From NCBI RefSeq assembly GCF_036059255.1, contig NZ_CP107947.1, positions 3,286,001 through 3,350,000 of the forward strand: a stretch of 64,000 nucleotides of DNA, read 5' to 3'. Below, piece after piece: positions 1 through 8,303 of this stretch. How positions within the stretch are numbered: position 1 is the stretch's first letter; each line of letters opens with the position of its first letter. A program made the position numbers and the translations under genes. This stretch comes from Micromonospora sp. NBC_00389. GTDB taxonomy: Bacteria; Actinomycetota; Actinomycetes; Mycobacteriales; Micromonosporaceae. The notes beneath the pieces are model-generated. The model searched no databases, had not been told where the DNA came from, and saw nothing but the letters and a program-made list of their open reading frames with translations.

Positions 1-50
1 TCGAGACGGTGGTCGGCGCGGGCTACCGCACCGCCGAGGTGGGGGCATGA
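1..50 (+). CDS. Response regulator, C-terminal end (partial)
   Basis: Only the last 15 codons lie in the window, read from base 3, ending in ETVVGAGYRTAEVGA. The VVGAGYR segment matches the final beta-hairpin of OmpR/PhoB-type winged-helix DNA-binding domains, which usually reads V.G.GYR. The stop codon overlaps the start of the histidine kinase at 47 (ATGA), the normal arrangement for a co-transcribed two-component pair. The receiver domain is outside the window, so the signal and target genes cannot be inferred. Confidence 0.7.
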   Translation, partial: ETVVGAGYRTAEVGA

Positions 51-1231
51 CGGGGCGGGCACGGTTGCGGCCCACCCTGCGGTTGCGGCTTACCCTGCTC
101 AATGGCGTGCTGCTGGTCGGCGCGGGAGCGATCCTGGTGCTGCTGGCCTGGCTGCTCGTCCGGGACGCGCTACGGCCCACCGACGAGCTGCTGCCCGGCA
201 CCACGGTGGTCCTGGCCGACGGCCGGTCGCTGGACGCCGGCCAGTGGCAGCACCAACTGGTCGACGCCGCCTCCGGGGAACTGCTCGCCAAGGGCCTGGT
301 CGCGCTGCTGGCGATCAGCATCGTGGGAGTGGCCGGGGCGTACGCGGTCGCCGGCCGGGCGTTGCGTCCACTGCACCAGGTCACCGCGACGGCGCAGCGG
401 CTCGGCGAGGCGACCCTGGACCAGCGGATCGGCTACTCGGGCGCCGACGACGAGGTGGCCGAGCTGGCCAAGACGTTCGACGCCATGCTGGACCGGATCG
501 CGTCCGCGTTCGAGGCGCAGAAGCGCTTCGTGGCCAACGCCTCGCACGAGCTGCGAACCCCGCTCGCGGTGATGCGGACCGAGATCGACGTGACGCTCAG
601 CGACGACGACGCGGACGCGGCCGAGTACCGCCGGATGGCCACCGTGGTCCGGGACGCCTCCGAGCGGGCCAACGGCCTGGTGGACGCGCTGCTGGTGCTG
701 GCCCGCAGCGAGGCGCAGGCCGGGCGGCGGCTCGGTCGGCGTACCGAATGTGACCTGGCGACCGGGACGGCCAACGCGCTGTCGGCGATGCGCCGGGAGG
801 TGGACCGGATCGGGCTGCGGGTGCAGACCTCGCTGGAGTCCGCGCCGGTGGTCGGCGACCCGGGGCTGCTCGACCGGCTGGCCGGCAACCTGATCGAGAA
901 CGCGGTCCGCTACAACCACCTGCACGGCCGACTCTGGGTGCGCACCGGCTCGGACGGCGAGCGCTCCTGGCTGGTGGTGGGGAACACCGGCTTCGAGGTG
1001 GACCAGGTCGACGTGCCGGGGCTGTTCGAGCCGTTCCGGCGCGGCGGCCGGGAGCGGACCGGGGCCCGCGGCTCGGGCCTGGGGCTGTCCATCGTCCGGG
1101 CAGTCTGCCAGGCGCACGGCGGCACGGTGCGGGTCATCGCGCAGACCGGCGGCGGCCTGGAGGTGACGGTCACCCTGCCGTCGGCGGACGCCCCGGCGGT
1201 GACCGGCCCGGTGCCCGCCATCGGCGGCTGA
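47..1231 (+). CDS. Two-component sensor histidine kinase
   Basis: A 394-residue membrane kinase that should autophosphorylate and pass phosphate to the regulator encoded just upstream. Two membrane segments (about residues 15-39 and 82-104) bracket a very short extracytoplasmic loop of some 40 residues, followed by a HAMP linker (about 104-155). The dimerisation box is FVANASHELRTPLAV with the phospho-acceptor His167. The ATP-binding domain shows an N box (NLIENAVRYN, 281-290) and a G box (GSGLGLSIV, 342-350). The start overlaps the regulator stop by ATGA, so translation is probably coupled. The small sensor loop suggests detection within or near the membrane; the ligand is unknown. Confidence 0.93.
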   Translation: MTGRARLRPTLRLRLTLLNGVLLVGAGAILVLLAWLLVRDALRPTDELLPGTTVVLADGRSLDAGQWQHQLVDAASGELLAKGLVALLAISIVGVAGAYAVAGRALRPLHQVTATAQRLGEATLDQRIGYSGADDEVAELAKTFDAMLDRIASAFEAQKRFVANASHELRTPLAVMRTEIDVTLSDDDADAAEYRRMATVVRDASERANGLVDALLVLARSEAQAGRRLGRRTECDLATGTANALSAMRREVDRIGLRVQTSLESAPVVGDPGLLDRLAGNLIENAVRYNHLHGRLWVRTGSDGERSWLVVGNTGFEVDQVDVPGLFEPFRRGGRERTGARGSGLGLSIVRAVCQAHGGTVRVIAQTGGGLEVTVTLPSADAPAVTGPVPAIGG

Positions 1232-1403
1232 CCCGTCCCGTACCGGGTTGCGGGCGGTCCGCGCCGGATGGAAAGATCACGTCGTCAGCTCGAGATCGAA
1301 GGGGGGTGCGTCGAATGTCCACCAACACTGGCTCCGCGCCCCGGGTCTCTCTCGGCTGACACCCAGAGGCGGAGCGTCCCCATTCAGCACGGAGGGAACA
1401 CCC

Positions 1404-1811
1404 GTGTATCCACGGATCCGCAACATCAGTTTTGACTGTCACGACACGTACGCCCTGGCCGGCTTCTGGTCGGCCGTGCTCGGATACGCCCGGCACTCCG
1501 AGGACGCCCCCGGTGATCCGGAGGCGGCCCTGCTGCCGCCGGACGACGCCACCCCGAACCTGTTCTTCCAAGCGGTGCCCGAAGACAAGGTGACCAAGAA
1601 CCGGCTCCACATCTGCCTGGAACCCGTCGACCGGACCAGGGACGAGGAGATCGAGCGGGTGCTCGGCCTCGGGGCCAGCATGGTCGCCGACCGACGGCAG
1701 GCCGACGGCACGGGTTGGGCGGTGCTCGCCGACCCGGAGGGGAACGAGTTCTGCGTGGTCCGCAGCGCCGGCGAGCGTGTCCCTGCCACCTCTCTGGAGG
1801 CTCAACCGTGA
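1404..1811 (+). CDS. VOC-family (glyoxalase-fold) protein, first of tandem pair
   Basis: A single-domain protein of 135 residues with the vicinal-oxygen-chelate fold signature: an N-terminal I..ISFDCHDTYALAGFW segment and a C-terminal DPEGNEFCVV segment. In this superfamily such proteins bind a metal or a small ligand, often in antibiotic resistance or detoxification, but no substrate can be named. I chose the GTG at 1404 because GGAGGG at 1391-1396 sits 7 bases upstream; the frame stays open further upstream without a comparable ribosome site. The stop overlaps the start of the next VOC gene (GTGA). Confidence 0.85.
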   Translation: MYPRIRNISFDCHDTYALAGFWSAVLGYARHSEDAPGDPEAALLPPDDATPNLFFQAVPEDKVTKNRLHICLEPVDRTRDEEIERVLGLGASMVADRRQADGTGWAVLADPEGNEFCVVRSAGERVPATSLEAQP

Positions 1812-2227
1812 GTTCGACGATTCACAACATCAGCATCGACTGTCACGACACGTACGCGCTGGCCGGCTTCTGGTCGCAGGTCTTCGACTGCCCCCGGCAG
1901 CCCGACGACTTCCCCGGCGACCCGGAGGCGATGCTCCTGCCGCCTGGTGGCCCGGAGGTGCTCTTCATCGCCGTGCCGGAGGACAAGGCGGTGAAGAACC
2001 GGCTGCACCTGGACGTGCAACCCACCGACCGGACCCGGGCCGAGGAGGTCGAGCGGTTGCTCGGCGTCGGCGCGGTCCACGTCGCCGATCACGTCGGCCC
2101 GACCGGCGGGGGCTGGGTGGTGCTCGCCGACCCGGAGGGCAACGAGTTCTGCGTGCTCGGTAACCCGGCCGAGCGGGCGGCGGCAGCGGCGGCGCGGGCC
2201 GCCGCGGCAGTCGGCGAACCGGCCTGA
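1808..2227 (+). CDS. VOC-family (glyoxalase-fold) protein, second of tandem pair
   Basis: A 139-residue paralogue of the preceding gene, with the same DCHDTYALAGFW and DPEGNEFCVL blocks and the same spacing. The GTG start at 1808 overlaps the previous stop, and a GGAGG lies just upstream inside the first gene, so the two are translated together. DNA identity in the first 40 codons is very high, which indicates a recent tandem duplication. The C-terminus carries an Ala-rich extension (about residues 121-139) that the first copy lacks. VOC domains commonly work as pairs, so the two could form a heterodimer; this is inference. Confidence 0.85.
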   Translation: MSSTIHNISIDCHDTYALAGFWSQVFDCPRQPDDFPGDPEAMLLPPGGPEVLFIAVPEDKAVKNRLHLDVQPTDRTRAEEVERLLGVGAVHVADHVGPTGGGWVVLADPEGNEFCVLGNPAERAAAAAARAAAAVGEPA

Positions 2228-2240
2228 CGCTGACGTACGG

Positions 2241-2270
2241 AGCCCCGGCCGCCCGAAGGTGGCCGGGGCT
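2241..2270. terminator. Bidirectional hairpin terminator
   Basis: A perfect 10-bp stem (AGCCCCGGCC at 2241-2250 and its complement at 2261-2270) with a 10-base loop lies between the converging VOC gene and the Q/P-rich membrane protein gene. It can end transcription from both sides. There is no T tract, as is usual in actinobacteria. Confidence 0.7.
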
Positions 2271-2284
2271 TCGGTCGGTACGGC

Positions 2285-3088
2285 TCAGGAGCGCTGCTCG
2301 ACCTGCCCCCGGATGGTGACGAACTCGGCCTTCACCTGGGCGGCGGACTTGTAGTACATGATCACCATGCCCACGCTGCCCCGGTCAGCCCAGACACAGA
2401 TGCCCACCGGTACGTCCTTGGCCTTGCCGTCGCCGCAGCGCGCGTCACCGCCGAGCGGCCCGGGCTCGACCGTCGCCATGGAGGCCATGCCCAGCTCGCT
2501 GGAGAGCCCGGCCACCGCGTCGTCCAGCTCCTTCTTCGGGTCCGTCATCAGCCCGGACGCGGCGGCGATCATGAAGAGGTCCTGCTTGGCCGGGTCGCCG
2601 TAGAAGGCGCCGACGGCGCTGGTCTCGTTCTGCGCCGTCGTCTTCATCTCGGCGACCATCGCGTCGGCGACGCTCTGCAACTGCGGGTCGGTGTTCTTCG
2701 GTCGGCCGGCGAGGGTGGCCGGTGCGGACACCCGGGTGTTGGTGGCATCGACGACGTCGCCCACCTCGTCCTTGACGGCGAACCAGGTGATCGCCGCTCC
2801 GCCGAGGCAGAGCACCAGCACCACGGCCAGCACGATCAGCACGATCCGGCCGGCCTTCGACTTCTTCGGCGGCGGGCCGGCGGGCAGGTTCGGGCCGCCG
2901 TACGGCTGACCCGGCTGCGCGGGCGGGAAGCCCTGCTGCTGCTGCGGCCAACCACCGGGCTGCTGCTGCTGCGGCCAACCACCGGGCTGCTGCTGCTGCT
3001 GCGGCCAACCACCGGGCTGCTGCGGCTGGTGCGGCGGGGGAGGGGAATTGTGCGGCGGGCCGTAGGGGGTGGCCGGCGGCTGGGACAT
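2285..3088 (-). CDS. Q/P-rich single-pass membrane protein
   Basis: A 267-residue protein with a disordered cytoplasmic N-terminus (about 1-72) made of PGGWPQQQQ-type repeats, one membrane helix (about residues 81-106, IVLIVLAVVLVLCLGGAAI), and an extracytoplasmic domain of about 160 residues with two cysteines that could pair. No known domain was recognised in the C-terminal part. This architecture is common in actinobacterial cell-envelope proteins of unknown role; two other proteins in the window (8304 and 9868) share the Pro-rich tail plus one helix. A GGAG 7 bases before the ATG supports the start. Confidence 0.8.
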   Translation of the reverse strand: MSQPPATPYGPPHNSPPPPHQPQQPGGWPQQQQQPGGWPQQQQPGGWPQQQQGFPPAQPGQPYGGPNLPAGPPPKKSKAGRIVLIVLAVVLVLCLGGAAITWFAVKDEVGDVVDATNTRVSAPATLAGRPKNTDPQLQSVADAMVAEMKTTAQNETSAVGAFYGDPAKQDLFMIAAASGLMTDPKKELDDAVAGLSSELGMASMATVEPGPLGGDARCGDGKAKDVPVGICVWADRGSVGMVIMYYKSAAQVKAEFVTIRGQVEQRS

Positions 3089-3277
3089 CAGTCAGCTCCA
3101 AGATGGGATGGCAAAGCGGGTGATCTTAACCCGGTGGCGGGGCCGCCCGCTGCCCCTTCACACGTGCCCTGCGCTGCCCGTTTGCGCGCCTGCGGGCGGT
3201 CGGTGCTCGGGTCCGCGAGCAATCCGTTGGCGCAGAAGCGATCGCGGTGGCCGGACCAGTCCACGAGGGACGGTCCG

Positions 3278-3294
3278 ACCACCGCGACGGTGGT
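3278..3294 (-). terminator. Hairpin downstream of fadB
   Basis: A perfect 7-bp stem (ACCACCG / CGGTGGT) with a 3-base loop begins 12 bases past the fadB stop on the minus strand. It is short and has no T tract, so it is only a candidate terminator of the fadA-fadB operon. Confidence 0.4.
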
Positions 3295-3305
3295 GCTGTG
3301 ATCGG

Positions 3306-5375
3306 TCAGGCGGGCAGGCTCGCCGCCCCGCGCGGCAGGAACCGGCGGCCGGTGACCCGTTCGCTGGTGCCGGTCCGGTCCAGGTACGGCGTGACGCCGC
3401 CCAGGTGGAACGGCCAGCCGGCACCGAGGATCATGCACAGGTCGATGTCCTGCGCCTCGGCGACCACGCCCTCGTCCAGCATCAGCCGGATCTCCTGCGC
3501 CATCGCGTCGAGCGCGTTCTGCCGTACCTGCTCGGCCGTCAGCGGCTGGTCACCGACCACGAGCAGCTTGGCGACCTCGTCGTTGATCTGGTCGTCGACC
3601 ACGATCGGCTGGCCCGAGTCGGCGATCCGCTTGAGGTTCTCGCTGACACCGAACCGGTCCGGGTACGCCGCGTGCAGGGTGCCACCCACGTGGTACGCCA
3701 CGGCCGGCCCGACCAGCTGAAGCAGGGCGAGCGGGCGCATCGGCAGGCCCAGCGGGTCCAGTGCGCTGTTCGCCACGTCCAGCGGGGTCCCGGCGTCGAC
3801 GGCGGCGAAGACGGTGCCCAGGAAACGGGTGAGCAGCCGGTTCACCACGAACGCCGGTGCGTCCTTGACCAGCACCGAGGACTTCTTCAGCTGCTTGCTG
3901 ACCGCGAACGCGGTCGCGAGGGTGGCGTCGTCGGTCCGCTCGCCGCGGACGATCTCCAGCAGCGGCAGCACCGCCACCGGGTTGAAGAAGTGGAAGCCGA
4001 CCACCCGCTCGGGATGCTCCAGCTCCGCGGCCATCTCGCTGATCGAGAGCGAGCTGGTGTTGGTGGCGAGCACCGCCTCCGGGGAGACGATCTTTTCCAG
4101 CTCGGCCCAGACCTGCTTCTTGACGCCCAGGTCCTCGAAGACCGCCTCGATGACGAAGTCGGCGTCGGCGAAGGAGCTCTTGTCGACCGTGCCGCTGACC
4201 AGGCCGTACAGCTTGGCGGCGGTGCCCTTGTCCATCCGGCCCTTGGTGACGGCCTTCTCGATCTGGGTGTGCACGTAGCCGACGCCCTTGTCCACCCGGG
4301 ACTGGTCCAGGTCGGTCATCACCACCGGCACCTGGAGACGACGGGCGAACAGCAGCGCGAGCTGGCTGGCCATCAGGCCGGCGCCGACGATGCCGACCTT
4401 GGTGACCGGTCGGGCCAGGCCCTTGTCCGGCGCCCCGGCCGGGCGCTTGGCCCGCCGCTGCACCAGGTCGAAGGCGTACAGGCCGCTGCGCAGCTCCTCG
4501 GAGAAGATCAGGTCCGCGAGGGCCTCGTCCTCGGCGGCGGTGCCGGCGGCGAAGTCGGCGTCCTTCGCCGTCTCCAGCAGGTCCAGCGCCTTGTACGCGG
4601 CCGGGACCGCGCCGTGCAGCCGCTGATTGAGGGTCTCCCGGGCGAAGTAGAGCACGCCCGCCCACATGTCCTTGTCAACCTCGGGCCGGGTCACGGTGAC
4701 CTGGCCGCGCACCACGCCGGCGGCCCATTCCAGGGAACGCTCCAGGAAGTCGGCCGGCTCCAGCAGCACGTCCGCGATGCCCAGCTCGGCGGCCTGCTTC
4801 GGCTTGAGCATCTTGTTCTGCATCAGCGGGTTCTGGATGATCACCTGGGTGGCGGCGGGGATGCCGATCAGGTTCGGCAGCAGCTGGGTGCCGCCCCAGC
4901 CGGGGACCAGACCGAGGGAGACCTCGGGCAGGGCGAGCGCCGCCGCGCCGCCGGAGAGCGTCCGGTAGTGGCAGTGCAGCGCCAGCTCCAGGCCGCCGCC
5001 CATCGCCGCGCCGTTGACGAACGCGAACGTGGGTACGGTGCTGTCCTTCAGCCGGGCGAAGACCCGGTGGCCGAGCCGGCCGATCTCCAGCGCCTGCGCG
5101 CGGTCGGCGAGCTGCGGCAGGCCGACGATGTCCGCGCCCACGCAGAAGATGTACGGCTTGCCGGTGACCGCGATGAACGCCGGGTCGGCGGCCAGCGCGG
5201 CGGTGATCGCCTCGTTCAGGCTGGTCAGCCCACCCGGGCCGAAGGTGTTCGGCTTGGTGTGGTCGAAGCCGTTGTCCAGCGTGATCAGGGCGGCGGGCCG
5301 GTCCAGCCCCGGTACGTTCACCTGGCGCAGCAGCGCCTTGGTGACGACCTCGTTCGGTGCGGCGAGCGCGCTCAC
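3306..5375 (-). CDS. fadB: Fatty-acid oxidation multifunctional protein (enoyl-CoA hydratase / 3-hydroxyacyl-CoA dehydrogenase)
   Basis: A 689-residue FadB-type enzyme of beta-oxidation. The N-terminal crotonase domain (about 1-190) has the oxyanion-hole region NGAAMGGGLE and candidate catalytic glutamates E130 and E151. The dehydrogenase part starts with the NAD-binding motif KVGIVGAGLMA (about 326-336) and carries the catalytic histidine in GFHFFNP (H462), followed by the C-terminal 3HCDH domain. The GTG at 5375 overlaps the thiolase stop (GTGA), so hydratase, dehydrogenase and thiolase are made together as an alpha2beta2-type complex. The frame stays open 61 codons further upstream, but those overlap the thiolase gene. 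Confidence 0.93.
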   Translation of the reverse strand: MSALAAPNEVVTKALLRQVNVPGLDRPAALITLDNGFDHTKPNTFGPGGLTSLNEAITAALAADPAFIAVTGKPYIFCVGADIVGLPQLADRAQALEIGRLGHRVFARLKDSTVPTFAFVNGAAMGGGLELALHCHYRTLSGGAAALALPEVSLGLVPGWGGTQLLPNLIGIPAATQVIIQNPLMQNKMLKPKQAAELGIADVLLEPADFLERSLEWAAGVVRGQVTVTRPEVDKDMWAGVLYFARETLNQRLHGAVPAAYKALDLLETAKDADFAAGTAAEDEALADLIFSEELRSGLYAFDLVQRRAKRPAGAPDKGLARPVTKVGIVGAGLMASQLALLFARRLQVPVVMTDLDQSRVDKGVGYVHTQIEKAVTKGRMDKGTAAKLYGLVSGTVDKSSFADADFVIEAVFEDLGVKKQVWAELEKIVSPEAVLATNTSSLSISEMAAELEHPERVVGFHFFNPVAVLPLLEIVRGERTDDATLATAFAVSKQLKKSSVLVKDAPAFVVNRLLTRFLGTVFAAVDAGTPLDVANSALDPLGLPMRPLALLQLVGPAVAYHVGGTLHAAYPDRFGVSENLKRIADSGQPIVVDDQINDEVAKLLVVGDQPLTAEQVRQNALDAMAQEIRLMLDEGVVAEAQDIDLCMILGAGWPFHLGGVTPYLDRTGTSERVTGRRFLPRGAASLPA

Positions 5376-6568
5376 TTGTTGCCCTCCGTCCAGTGCGGGT
5401 TCTCCCAGATCACGGTGCCGCCCATGCCGATGCCGATGCACATGGCGGTCACGCCGTAGCGGACCTCGGGGTGCTCGGCGAACTGGCGGGCCAGCTGGGT
5501 CATCAGCCGTACGCCGGAGGAGGCGAGCGGGTGACCGATGGCGATGGCACCGCCCCACGGGTTGACCCGCGGGTCGTCGTCGGCGATACCGAAGTGGTCG
5601 AGGAAGGCGAGCACCTGCACGGCGAAGGCCTCGTTCAGCTCGAACAGGCCGATGTCGTCGATGCTGAGCCCGGCGATGCGCAGCGCCTTCTCGGTCGACG
5701 GGATCGGGCCGACGCCCATCACCTCGGGCTCCACGCCGACGAAACCGAACGACACCAGCCGCATGGCGACCGGCAGGCCCAGCTCGCGAGCGACGTCCTC
5801 GGAGGCGAGCAGGCTCGCGGTGGCGCCGTCGTTCAGGCCGGCCGCGTTGCCCGCGGTGACCTTGCCGTGCGGGCGGAACGGGGTCTTCAGGGTGCCGAGC
5901 TTCTCCAGCGACGTGTCCCGGGGGGCCTCGTCGACGGTGGCCAGACCCCAGCCGCCCTCCGCGTCACGGATGGACATCGACACCAGGTCGTCCTGGAGCT
6001 TGCCGTTGGCGTACGCCTTGGCGGTCTTCTGCTGCGAGGCGAGCGCGAACGCGTCGGTGCGTGCCTTGGTGATGTGCGGGACCAGGTCGTGCAGGTTCTC
6101 CGCAGTCGCGCCCATGACCAGCGCGGACGGGTCGACCAGCTTCTCCGCGACGATGCGCGGGTTGGGGTCGACGCCCTCACCCATCGGGTGGCGGCCCATG
6201 TGCTCGACGCCGCCGGCGATGGCGATGTCGTACGCGCCCATGGCGATGCCGCTGGCCACGGTGGTCACCGCGGTCATCGCACCGGCGCACATCCGGTCGA
6301 TGGCGAAGCCGGGAACGGTTTTGGGTAGACCCGCCAGCAGGGCGGCGGTCCGCCCGATGGTGAGGCCCTGGTCGCCGATCTGGGTGGTGGCCGCGATGGC
6401 GACCTCCTCGACCCGCTCCGGCGGCAGCTGCGGGTTGCGGCGCAGCAGTTCTCGGATGCAGCGGATCACCAGATCATCGGCGCGGGTGTTGGCGTACATG
6501 CCACCCGCCTTGCCGAACGGGGTACGGACGCCGTCGACGAAGACGACATCCCGAACTTCACGGGGCAC
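5372..6568 (-). CDS. fadA: Acetyl-CoA C-acyltransferase (thiolase)
   Basis: A 398-residue thiolase that cleaves 3-ketoacyl-CoA with CoA in the last step of beta-oxidation. All catalytic elements are present: nucleophilic Cys94 in DRMCAGA, His346 in GHPLASSG, and Cys377 in AMCIGIGMG. Length is normal for the family. It is the first gene of a two-gene operon with fadB; the stop overlaps the fadB start. The same gene pair lies next to RNase D in streptomycetes (from memory), so this looks like core chromosome. Confidence 0.94.
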   Translation of the reverse strand: MPREVRDVVFVDGVRTPFGKAGGMYANTRADDLVIRCIRELLRRNPQLPPERVEEVAIAATTQIGDQGLTIGRTAALLAGLPKTVPGFAIDRMCAGAMTAVTTVASGIAMGAYDIAIAGGVEHMGRHPMGEGVDPNPRIVAEKLVDPSALVMGATAENLHDLVPHITKARTDAFALASQQKTAKAYANGKLQDDLVSMSIRDAEGGWGLATVDEAPRDTSLEKLGTLKTPFRPHGKVTAGNAAGLNDGATASLLASEDVARELGLPVAMRLVSFGFVGVEPEVMGVGPIPSTEKALRIAGLSIDDIGLFELNEAFAVQVLAFLDHFGIADDDPRVNPWGGAIAIGHPLASSGVRLMTQLARQFAEHPEVRYGVTAMCIGIGMGGTVIWENPHWTEGNK

Positions 6569-6685
6569 TTGAGCCTCCTAGCCGACACGGGCACGTTCCA
6601 CCGAATGCTACTCGCCAGTAACCAACCCCGTCCGCACCCCCCGTTGTGGCCCACCCCACACCGACCACGAACGCCCAGCCCGGTC

Positions 6686-6739
6686 GATCATGAAGTTGTT
6701 GTCGGGACACGCCGGCCCGATGGCAACAACTTCATGATC
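6686..6739. repeat. GATCATG-capped intergenic palindrome A
   Basis: A 16-bp perfect inverted repeat (GATCATGAAGTTGTTG at 6686-6701 and its complement at 6724-6739) encloses a second inverted pair (TCGGG at 6702-6706, CCCGA at 6716-6720), giving a long two-part hairpin. It lies 19 bases past the RNase D stop on the minus strand and upstream of the thiolase gene, so it could end rnd transcription. A relative of it occurs at 11081-11149. Confidence 0.75.
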
Positions 6740-6757
6740 AACTGCGGTGGAGGTGGG

Positions 6758-8095
6758 TCAGGGGACGGGAGGGGTGGAGGGTTCCGGGGTCAGGGCCGGG
6801 GTCAGGTGGGGGATGAGAAGGGCGATCTGCCATTCGCGGGCGTTGAAGCCGCGCAGGGTCTCCGCCACGGTCTCCTCGGTGACCTCCTCCGGCGGGGTCC
6901 AGGCCAGCCGGCGGACCGAATCCGGGGTGATCAGATTTTCCGGAGGCAGGTTGTGCTCAGTGGCGATGCGGACCACGACCTCCCGGCAACGGGCCAGCCG
7001 ACCGGCGGCCACCGGGTCCCGCTCGGCCCACCGGTGCGGCGGGGGCGGACCCTCCACCGCCGGGGTGACCGGCAGCGCATCGTCCGGCAGTTGCCGGGCG
7101 TCGTCGAGTGCGGTCAGCCAGGTGCGGGCCAGCCGGCGTACCGACCGGCCGCCGAAACCGGGCAGCGTCAGCAGGGTCTTCTCGTCCTTCGGGTCCAGCT
7201 CGGCGGCGGCGATGATCGCCGAGTCGGGCAGCACGCGACCGGGTGCGGCGTCCCGTCGGGACGCGATCTGGTCCCGGGCGTACCACATCGAGCGGACCCG
7301 GGCCTGGGCCCGCGCGCCGCGCAACCGATGGATGCCGGAGGTACGCCGCCAGGGCTCCGCGCGGACCCGGGGCGGGCGTGCCCCGGTACGGACCAGCGCG
7401 GCGAACTCCTCCGCGGCCCACTCCGACTTGCCCTGCCGGGCCAACTCGGCGTCGAGCGCGTCACGGAGGTCGGTGAGCAGCTCCACGTCGAGGGCGGCGT
7501 AGGTCAGCCACGACTCGGGCAGCGGCCGGCTCGACCAGTCAGCCGCCGAGTGGTGCTTCTCCAGAGTGAACCCGAGTAGCTGCTCGGTCAGCGCGGCCAG
7601 GCCGACCCGCTCGAATCCGGCCAGCCGAGCGGCCAGTTCCGTGTCGAACAGGCGTCGCGGGCGCAGCCCCACCTCGGCCAGGCAGGGCAGATCCTGGCTG
7701 GCCGCGTGGAGCACCCACTCGGCCTCGCCGATCACCGCGTCCAGCGCGCTGAGGTCGGGCAGCGGCAGAGGGTCGATCAGCGCCGTACCCGCACCGGCCC
7801 GCCGGAGCTGCACAAGGTAGGCGCGCTGGCTGTAGCGGTACCCGGAGGCCCTCTCGGCATCCAGGGCGACCGGGCCGGTGCCCGCGGCGAAACGGGCCAC
7901 GACCTCGGCGAGCTCAGCCGGCGCGGCCACCGGATCGGGGGTGCCGTCACGCGGGGCGATCAGCGGAACGGGCCCACCGTCGGTCGGGTCGGTCCCCTCG
8001 CCCGCCGGCTGCGGCTGGGCCGGCGGCGGGTGGTGGGGTGCGTTTCCCGGGAGTTCTTCGGTGGGCCGACGGCGCAGGGGTGGTTCGTCGGTCAC
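6758..8095 (-). CDS. rnd: Ribonuclease D-like 3'-5' exonuclease with HRDC domain
   Basis: A 445-residue RNase D-type protein that trims RNA 3' ends, probably in stable RNA maturation or decay. The DEDD exonuclease domain starts with VALDAERASGYRYSQ (D79 and E81 as metal ligands), continues with HAASQDLPCL and ends with YAALDVELL. An HRDC-type nucleic-acid-binding region follows (about 230-310), then a C-terminal extension typical of actinobacterial members. The first 60 residues are Pro-rich and poorly conserved-looking. The gene diverges from the serine protease gene at 8304. Confidence 0.9.
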   Translation of the reverse strand: MTDEPPLRRRPTEELPGNAPHHPPPAQPQPAGEGTDPTDGGPVPLIAPRDGTPDPVAAPAELAEVVARFAAGTGPVALDAERASGYRYSQRAYLVQLRRAGAGTALIDPLPLPDLSALDAVIGEAEWVLHAASQDLPCLAEVGLRPRRLFDTELAARLAGFERVGLAALTEQLLGFTLEKHHSAADWSSRPLPESWLTYAALDVELLTDLRDALDAELARQGKSEWAAEEFAALVRTGARPPRVRAEPWRRTSGIHRLRGARAQARVRSMWYARDQIASRRDAAPGRVLPDSAIIAAAELDPKDEKTLLTLPGFGGRSVRRLARTWLTALDDARQLPDDALPVTPAVEGPPPPHRWAERDPVAAGRLARCREVVVRIATEHNLPPENLITPDSVRRLAWTPPEEVTEETVAETLRGFNAREWQIALLIPHLTPALTPEPSTPPVP

Positions 8096-8303
8096 CTGCC
8101 AACCCTAGTGCGCGCGGTGATCCGGCGGGTGCAGCCGGTCGGCTGCGTGTCGGTTGGGTGTCCACAAGGTGTCCTTTCGGATGCCGGACATCGGGGGAGA
8201 CAAAGCCCTTTGACGCAGGTACGGTCCATCGAGCCGCCGGTCCCGATCTTGTGACACGCGGGTCGATGGCGGCACGGGGACACCACGGGAAGGCAAGACG
8301 ATC

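Noticed and set aside
3069..5459. 796-codon plus-strand frame opposite fadB
   Set aside because: The strand below carries a complete FadB with all catalytic motifs; the antisense frame is Arg/Gly/Val/His-rich with no domain, as expected from GC-skewed codon shadows.
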